Source: Macrocystis pyrifera (taxonomy: Eukaryota > Sar > Phaeophyceae > Laminariales > Laminariaceae). From it: DNA of 64,000 bases. Below the pieces are notes generated by a model, which had not been told where the DNA came from, searched no databases, and was given only the letters and a program-made list of their open reading frames with translations. Location: assembly GCA_031763025.1 (NCBI GenBank), contig JASSKH010000007.1, forward strand, positions 15,896,080-15,960,079, in the 5' to 3' direction. The position numbers and the translations under genes were made by a program. Every line of letters begins with the position of its first letter. Positions within the stretch are counted from its first letter, which is position 1. This document shows positions 57,470 through 64,000 of this stretch, in pieces.

Positions 57470-59870
57470 TAACTCCGACTTGCTTCTTGCGAACCTTCTG
57501 TAGGAGCGCTGAATAGTTTTTTCTGGCCTCTTAGCAACACCTCCTGTCTCCTGTTCCCCGGTTTATTTGGCGGATGACATTTCTTTTTTGCTTTTTAACG
57601 TTATGTTATGTTTTCACATATATAACACGATCGACCCCGCCACATCCATACGCCCACTTTTGCCACAACCAAAGCTCACCGCCACACAGCGCACCTACAC
57701 ACCACTGCACTGTCTCGACATATCTACTTAGCACCGCACCGTTTGCATTTTACAGCATCATTTGCACATCTTATATTATAGGGGGTGCTATACTGCTCTA
57801 GTTTGCGTCTGTTGGAATGGCGGATTTCTTACAGCTTTTCAAGGTACTACAGCAGCAGTACCGTTTGTATTGTTTGTACCATGGTATATGAGTTCGTTTG
57901 TTCTCAAGTTGTTCGTGCTACCTGTAATTTATTTTTTTCTTGTCTCTCTTTTCTCTTCAAACTATGAGCTCGTACTATAATACTTCAGTTGCCGAGACGA
58001 TTACAAATGAAGGTTGGAGAGACGTAAACTTGTAGCACTGCAGTCCAGTTTTGGGGACAAACAACTCTAATTCCAACTATTTATAGTTCGTCCCGAAAAT
58101 GCGACTGGCTGTGGCTGTAGTCCTAAAAGATTAAGACGAATCCGAGACGTGCTGAGAACGAAACCAAGACGAGCTATTAATACGAGTATTACAGATTAAC
58201 AAGGGCTGCGGCACATTTCAGACGTGGAAATGAACATATCACGCCGGTGGACTCTAATATATACCTGGTAGGGCCAAAACGGGGAGAGAGGCATACCAAT
58301 GTATTCCTGACGAATACCAACGTAGTTTCGATGGAAAGCCTATCATCAACCGCATATGTTAAACAAACAACTTTTTTCGATTCACGCAGTAGTTGTTGAG
58401 ATGCAACATGCAACGGCACCAAAGCAGGTGCTTTGGGATCATTGGATCTATTTACTACGAGTCTGGTCATGATACTTTCAACGACTTCGAACCTTTGCGC
58501 AGACAAATATTCGACGTGCTGAGACTAAACAAAGACGTGCTAAGACGAATCTAAGGCATCGCATCTTTGGGTGTTGAGTGTTGCAGATAGCAACTGCCCA
58601 ACAGCGACCGAAACAACGACAACTGTACCAGGTAGGTGTTATCAACCGTGTATTAATATCAGCAAGCAGCAGCCATGAGCGTCCAGAAGTACGGGCAGGA
58701 TCGTGGTGCGCCCGAGCCGTACGAGCAGGGCCAGCCGAGGTGCTGATTGGGTGGTTGATCGGCGATGCCCCGCAGAGTATTACCTAAATATATTGGGATG
58801 GGATTTTTTGTTTGACCACCGTGTTGATCATGCACCAACCAACAAACGGAAGACTCGCCTTTTTTTTCATTTGTTCGAGGGGTATGATCGCTACGGAAAA
58901 CGATCAGAAAAGATACAAAAACGGCCATAATTTGTCTGGAAAAAACAGAAACAAAAAGACGAGTTCTCCGTTTGTTTGCACATGTGCTTCAAATATGAGG
59001 TTAAATTTTCAGATCGAAACTCGCAATTTGAGCGGGGCATCGCAGAAAAAAACATATTTCTCGTAATTACTTGTTTCATGTATGAAAATCGTGTTTTGAC
59101 AATATCTCTTGATGGGTGGCGAATTCGGCAATGAAAGTGATATCGATCTTCTCCTAGGGTCTTCAGCTACGCCTCCACTTATTTTAGCCTCGGCCGGGAA
59201 CGACGATTTTGTTGCGAATTTTGCGTTGAAAAAATTGGGTTATTGAGTTTCCGCCGAGGACTCGTCGAGATTGAGTCGAAATATAAAGATGACTTGATTT
59301 TAATATACTTTTTTGTGCAGTGTAGTTGTCAGGGTCAGTGCCTCCAAATTTCAAGTCCAAATTCGCAGTGTTTCACGAGATACGACCTTCGAATGGTTTA
59401 TCCATTTTTCGGCCGGCCCAGCTCGTACGACTCCTTGCACTCAACCATTGTAATTTGAACATCAAAATCTATATCATCCCCTACGACACACACAGCAGGC
59501 AGTAGTTGCCGTCGCCGTAATCGTCAATTTTTATTTTTGCCATTGAAGCCCCGAGAGGGTTACGACAACTGCTGGAAAATGCACTCGTCTTACCCAAAAA
59601 AATCGCGCGCGGTGGGCTTAATATGATTAATAGCTCACTTCGCTCGATTTCTAATATTGACTCAAGCCTCGCTTCGCGTCTTATAAAAAAAGGGGTCTAG
59701 GCCGTTTATGCTGTTTGGAAGGCGTATCGGTCCAGGGGGGTGGTATTAAACGTACCCCGGTGATAAACTTGCCTTTGGGTTTTAGTGTCACCCGTGCGGG
59801 AGGTTTTCTGTGGCGGGGTGTATCCAAGATGGGGTATCTTATGTGATACGTACGGTACGTTATCTACAGG
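57470..59870. other. No gene recognised
   Basis: This is mostly AT-rich to mixed sequence. A short ATG-led frame at 58674-58745 (MSVQKYGQDRGAPEPYEQGQ) looks protein-like but has no splice or homology support. Nothing else is identified. Confidence 0.35.
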
Positions 59871-59878
59871 AGGGTACA

Positions 59879-61316
59879 AATAGAACTACTTAATTTAGAT
59901 CTCCATCTCTGAGCGTGCTCGGTTGGTACATCCCTGGCCTCTCAGAGCTCCCACTTGGAAATCGCCTCCTTTTATTACTTGCCGGACCTTCCAGCGGGTC
60001 TTTGTTTTCTCCATTTCCCGTCGTACTTTCAGTCCTTTTTTCCTTTTTTCTTCTTTCGTTTCGTTTGCGTGCGTGTACTCGGAGTACGGTTGCGCGGGCG
60101 AACCCGGCAACGTCGCGGGTGTCAGCGGATGCTGGCGGGTAGAGGGGAGTTGCAAGGAGCGCGGTCGCCGCTTTCGTGCCTAGGCGTCGCGTGTGCCTCG
60201 AGACACGAGGGATGCATCAATAGGTTCTGTCTGGCCTCCATTGGGGATTTTTTATAGAGTACGTACGAGTATTAAGGGTCGTTGGGGATTGTAAGAAAAT
60301 ACTAAAGCGGTGCTTATTTCAGCGACCGGGCTGAAAGTCACAAGAGGGAGGTACCCCGAATGAGCATCAGCATTGTCGAGCTTGTGTCGAGGTCCACGGT
60401 GAGCACCGGGCTTCACGCGAGGCGGGCGACGGGGCTCACTGTGGAAGAGGGAGGAAAGCTTTACCCGGACTGAATCGGTGGCGAGATGGTCGCGAGAGGG
60501 GCGGGCGGCGTACGAGGCTGAGAGAGCTCTACTGCTGTATGATTTTTTCTTTTTTTCACTTTTTCTGAGGGGTGGACATACCTTGATAATAGAGCTTTAT
60601 GGGGGTTTTGTGTTGGATGCCTGAAGCCGACCCTCCGACCCGAACCCTAACCCTACGCCAGTGGTCAGTGCTGGGATGCTGCGCTTGTTAAGACTCTAGG
60701 TTGGCTCGGCCGGCGTGCATGCTGAGCTTGGGAAGACTCTAGGTTGACTCGGGATGCTGTGGCTGGGAAAGACTCGAAAGTTGATTAAGCCGCGTAAAAC
60801 ATACCTCTAGCCAATCAGAGTGCCTACCTCAGGAAGATCTACTGCTGTCATGCTTTGTCCACTACTTTGTTTTTTCTTTTTGACCGGTGTACGGTGTTCC
60901 AATCAGGTAGTAAATTATTATACGAAAGGGGACGGGGATTTTTTTTTTTCAGAAAAATTCGGTTTCATCATTGTTTTTGCTGCGTTGCTGTGCCTTATCT
61001 TTCGTACATACGGGCACAGACACAGATCATATCGAAAGAAGAAAATAGGTATGTACGTATGTACGACATGTGAGCGAGCGTAGCGGAAAACAGCCCGCGA
61101 CGCGAGGCATATGTGGCGTCCGAGCTGTTTTCTCCTGAATGAAGCATGGCGGCAGGACTCTTGCATTATCAAATCGCCAGTTTGCAACTACAGGGGTCAT
61201 GAAAAAAGCAATATTCAATCATGGACCTCTGTCCACTTCACATATTTTGATGTACTTTTCCTTCCTGAGCGAGCGTAGCGGGCGGCGTAGGCCGCCCGCG
61301 GAGCGAAGCGCCTTGT
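59879..61316 (+). repeat. 1.2-kb hairpin repeat family, copy 2
   Basis: It matches copy 1 from ATAGAACTACTTA to the second GC hairpin (GCGGGCGGCGTAGGCCGCCCG near 61277-61300). An insertion at about 60545-60850 holds CCGAACCCTAACCCTA and the small repeat shared with 43870-44015. The match to copy 1 stops abruptly after CGCCTTGTA at 61316, where the DIRS-like region begins. Confidence 0.8.
60675..60835 (+). repeat. Small dispersed repeat with 40-bp units, second copy
   Basis: It contains three AAGACTCTAGGTTG units with GGGATGCTG and ends CCAATCAGAGTGCCTACCT. It is inverted relative to 43870-44015 and sits inside copy 2 of the 1.2-kb repeat. Confidence 0.65.
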
Positions 61317-61319
61317 AAT

Positions 61320-62394
61320 ATATTACAACCCAGCAGGGCACATGCCAAGCTTTTAGCATTCCTCACCTGATCAACGTCAAAAGAGGAAGGTTGTCGTATG
61401 GGCAACCTGGTGTTTGGGGGGTAACGGGTAGAAAAGATAAAACTAGTGAAGGAATGAGACGGTTTCGGAGGGTTTCCCATATAATAACAAGGGATGTTTA
61501 GTACGGGGGTAAGAATGAAAAATAATAGAAGTTCCGGATGATTGATGAAGAAAGACCAACGCAGTTCAGATACGAGCAAGCAGCGGTAGAGCGGTGTGAA
61601 GCGGGGTCGTCGGTGCAGCGAGTATCCAGGATAGATAGCTGACGGGCAAGGCCCTGCACGAGCTGAATAGAACCGGGCAAGGGACGTCAGGGAGTCGTCT
61701 AGTTGATTTTTTACAGGGGAAGGGACGTCAAGGAGTCGTCAAGTGGTCAGCAGTCGTTGAGCCTGTGCGTTGGGAGGGTCGACGAGCAGGATGGGGGGAA
61801 CCTCTTACCGCGATACAGCAGCAGGACGAGGAGCACGACAATCTTGTGGGAGGCCCAGGGCCAAGGCGGGGGTCGACCCAAGGGAACGGGGCGGCCGGTA
61901 ACGCGGAGGACGATCAGTCTTCAGCAGGAGGGTCGGGCAACAACGACGACGGTAGAGTGCGAGCAAATATCCTGAGTAGCCTGGGTACGAGTAGGAACGT
62001 GCACTTTGAGGGTAGCCAGACAGTACACCAAGGAGCTCACATGCGGTCGGGTAGGGGGCGCGGGAACGGCTCGTATGGGAACCGCGAGCAGTTCAACTCC
62101 ATGCAACATGCCCCACCGCAGCGCAACGACCAATGTTTCCCCGGAAACGAGTTTCAGGGCCCCCCATGGTCGCGAGGAGGGAGTTCGTATCAGCAGGAGG
62201 CGGGCTAGCCATCAGCTCACGACCTTTACCGGGCCCTCACAGGCCCCCTGGGGCCCGGGAGGCCCGCCGCCGCCGCAGCAGCAGCAGGGGGTAGGCACTG
62301 CAGCAGCCGCATAGCCGGGGCACACCACAGCAGCTACAGCAAGAGTGGGCACCACAGCAAGAAGCGTGGGCATACAGGGGGGGGGGGGGACCAC

Positions 62395-62427
<33 letters not shown>

Positions 62428-64000
62428 GGGCATCAGAGCAATGCGGCAGGGAAAATGCGGGGGGGGAGGGGGGGGGGGGGGGATAGGTTGGGGCGGGGGA
62501 GTACCGAACCCGCGACAACAGCAACAGCGGCCAAGCACGCGGCTACAGCAGCAGCAGCAGTCAGGCCTGGGGGGGTTCGGGGATGTAAGCGAGTGGGAGA
62601 TAGACGTGTCGGGGTCGCGACAGCGGCAGATGGGGGCACTCGAAGGACACTGGGGGTGGGCGGGGGAGGAGACAAGTCCGTGGGAGAGGGGAGCACGGAG
62701 GTTGCACCGGCAGCCGCAGCACGAAGCAGCTCCGGGGTGGGGGGACGGCATCAGTTCATTACTCAACACCAGGCCGCAGTGGGGGGAGGGGGGAGCATCG
62801 AATTTCTCGTCCGGGTTGCAAGGTTGGGGGGGGGGGGGGGGGAAGGATGAGGGAGGGGAGGCGGGGAGCGGGGAAGCAAGCCATCAGTAGCGGAGACGAT
62901 GTGGCGCAAGAGCAACCGCACAACAGTGGTCTGGTCATCACTGCGCGGGGATGGGAAACCCCCACCCTTTGATTCGGCGCATGCCTTGGGTACGATTACA
63001 GGGACTTTCATCGTCAAGGGGGAAGGGATACAGCAGGTAGAGGCGCTGAGCAACATTTTTGTGCGGAATTTCGCGCAGAGGGACCATTTTGGCTTCGGGG
63101 GAGGGAGCGCGCGGCGGTTTTGTCAGAAACAGGTGCGATATCCGGCCGGCGCGTTGAAGATCAGAAGCGTTGGGAGGTTGCACAGGGATTGTTGGGGAAG
63201 GTGTCGGGGAAATCGGTGAAGGCGGCAAGCTTAGTGCGAGTTTTAGCTACGACGGCTGGGGCAGTTTTGTCGCGGGTAACCGGGGCGGGGGAAGGGGGGG
63301 TAGGGAGGGTTATGCAATGGTTGGGGGGTCCGTTGGCAGCACCCCACATGGACCCAGAGCGCGTACGAACGTTCTTCGGGGACAAGCACCAATTCCCGGA
63401 AATCGACAAGTTGAGGCACATAGCGCGCGTGGGGGTACCGGTAGACGGTGGGCCAGGGGGGGACCTTGCACAGGAACTTGCATACGGAAACCATTCAAGC
63501 GCGCAGAAATTTAGCGACGCAGTGTGGGAAAAAGCGGTTGCGGACGTGGCGGGGGGCAGGGCGATTGTTTTCCCAAAGAAGCAAGCAGAGAAGGTTCCGG
63601 GACTGCGGGTGTCCCGGGTACGTATTGGGGGAGTACCTTTACGTCGATTTGCGCTTGCAGGTTGGGTGGAGGGGTAGTCCGGGGTGGTGGGGCGTGATAT
63701 CAGCTGTGATGCAGCATGCGCAACGCAACACCACGAGAGCATCCGCGCGTCGTTCTCGAGGGCGGGAGACCGCGCGGTAGAGCACGTGACGGTTGCGCAG
63801 GCAACGGGGCGTCCAGTAGCCCAGTGGCCGGCAGAGTGCGTAGTGCGGCCAGCGAACGGGGGAGGGCAGGACGACCCAGCCTTTGTGGTTTTTTTTTATG
63901 GATGATGCCATCTCAGTAGAGGTTCAGTGGGATCCGGAAGGGGGGCGGTGTTTGGACTTGTCTCGATCGCTACAGCGGGAATCTACGAGCAGGCTATGGG
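61320..64000 (+). mobile_element. DIRS-like reverse-transcriptase retroelement, left part
   Basis: From left to right: a leader with a repeated GGGACGTCA.GGAGTCGTC motif (61680-61745); a Gln/Gly/Asn-rich gag-like open region (about 61765-62890, with CAG runs and G runs); and a reverse-transcriptase region (about 62900 to the window edge). The RT region contains ERVRTFFGDKHQFPEIDK, ELAYGNHSS and GRAIVFPKKQAEKVPGL, which precede the RT core in DIRS-type elements, and a MDD catalytic box near 63900. The rest of the RT and any tyrosine recombinase lie beyond the window. As seen it is interrupted a few times, so it looks broken but younger than the 36-39 kb element. Family assignment is from memory. 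Confidence 0.6.

Noticed and set aside
1-64000. CRISPR arrays, operons, bacterial promoters or phage genes
   Set aside because: No regularly spaced identical repeats, tightly packed genes or Shine-Dalgarno patterns were found; all real exons are eukaryotic in style.

Overview
This is a gene-poor, repeat-dense stretch of a eukaryotic nuclear genome. Small exons with GT..AG borders are separated by introns of roughly 0.7-2.4 kb. There are no operons, Shine-Dalgarno sites, rRNA genes or CRISPR arrays. The retroelement remnants resemble, from memory only, families seen in stramenopiles and especially brown algae, so a brown alga or related stramenopile is my best guess. That identification is inference and was not checked by any search.

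Three host gene regions can be supported. (1) On the + strand, 777-9247 holds most of a DHHC-type protein S-acyltransferase. Six exons carry four membrane segments, the DHHC cysteine-rich domain, the TTxE motif and the C-terminal NPF/NW motif. Its first exon is not recognised and the end may lie further on. A LINE remnant, a tRNA-derived SINE-like unit and a nested pair of miniature DNA transposons sit in its introns. (2) On the - strand, 32084-28305 holds a multi-exon gene for a predicted helical protein that I cannot name. Its five exons are mostly phase-0 and it ends at a clear stop. (3) Three single terminal exons mark the 3' ends of otherwise unresolved genes: 10246-10458 (-), 27883-28106 (+) and 57381-57464 (+). 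The first two lie tail to tail with genes 1 and 2.

The rest is mobile and repetitive DNA. 13.1-14.9, 20.9-21.7 and 26.1-26.4 kb hold a foldback-like element built of degenerate GGAAGT/ACTTCC words around a GC-rich core. 15.5-16.7 kb holds a miniature LTR element (two LTRs, about 220 bp apart) and 22.9-23.35 kb a solo LTR of the same family. 16.8-17.4 kb is a second LINE remnant. 24.8-25.3, 44.1-45.3 and 59.9-61.3 kb are three copies of a roughly 1.2 kb repeat with GC-rich hairpins. 36.2-39.1 kb is a decayed reverse-transcriptase element. 51.8-52.2 kb is a hAT transposase C-terminus. 61.3-64.0 kb is the left part of a DIRS-like reverse-transcriptase element cut off by the window edge. Tandem duplications of 160-330 bp units occur at 19.5, 25.5, 34.6, 53.6 and 54.8 kb.

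Across the window, short palindromic words (TACCAGGTA/TACCTGGTA, GTACT..GTAC and TATTAATA) recur far more often than seems natural. Degenerate arrays of GTAC-rich words fill 28.6-29.35 and 47.3-49.5 kb. The best candidates for something undescribed are the GGAAGT foldback element, the AGCAGGGCAA hairpin repeat (three copies) and the hairpin-bearing 1.2 kb repeat.
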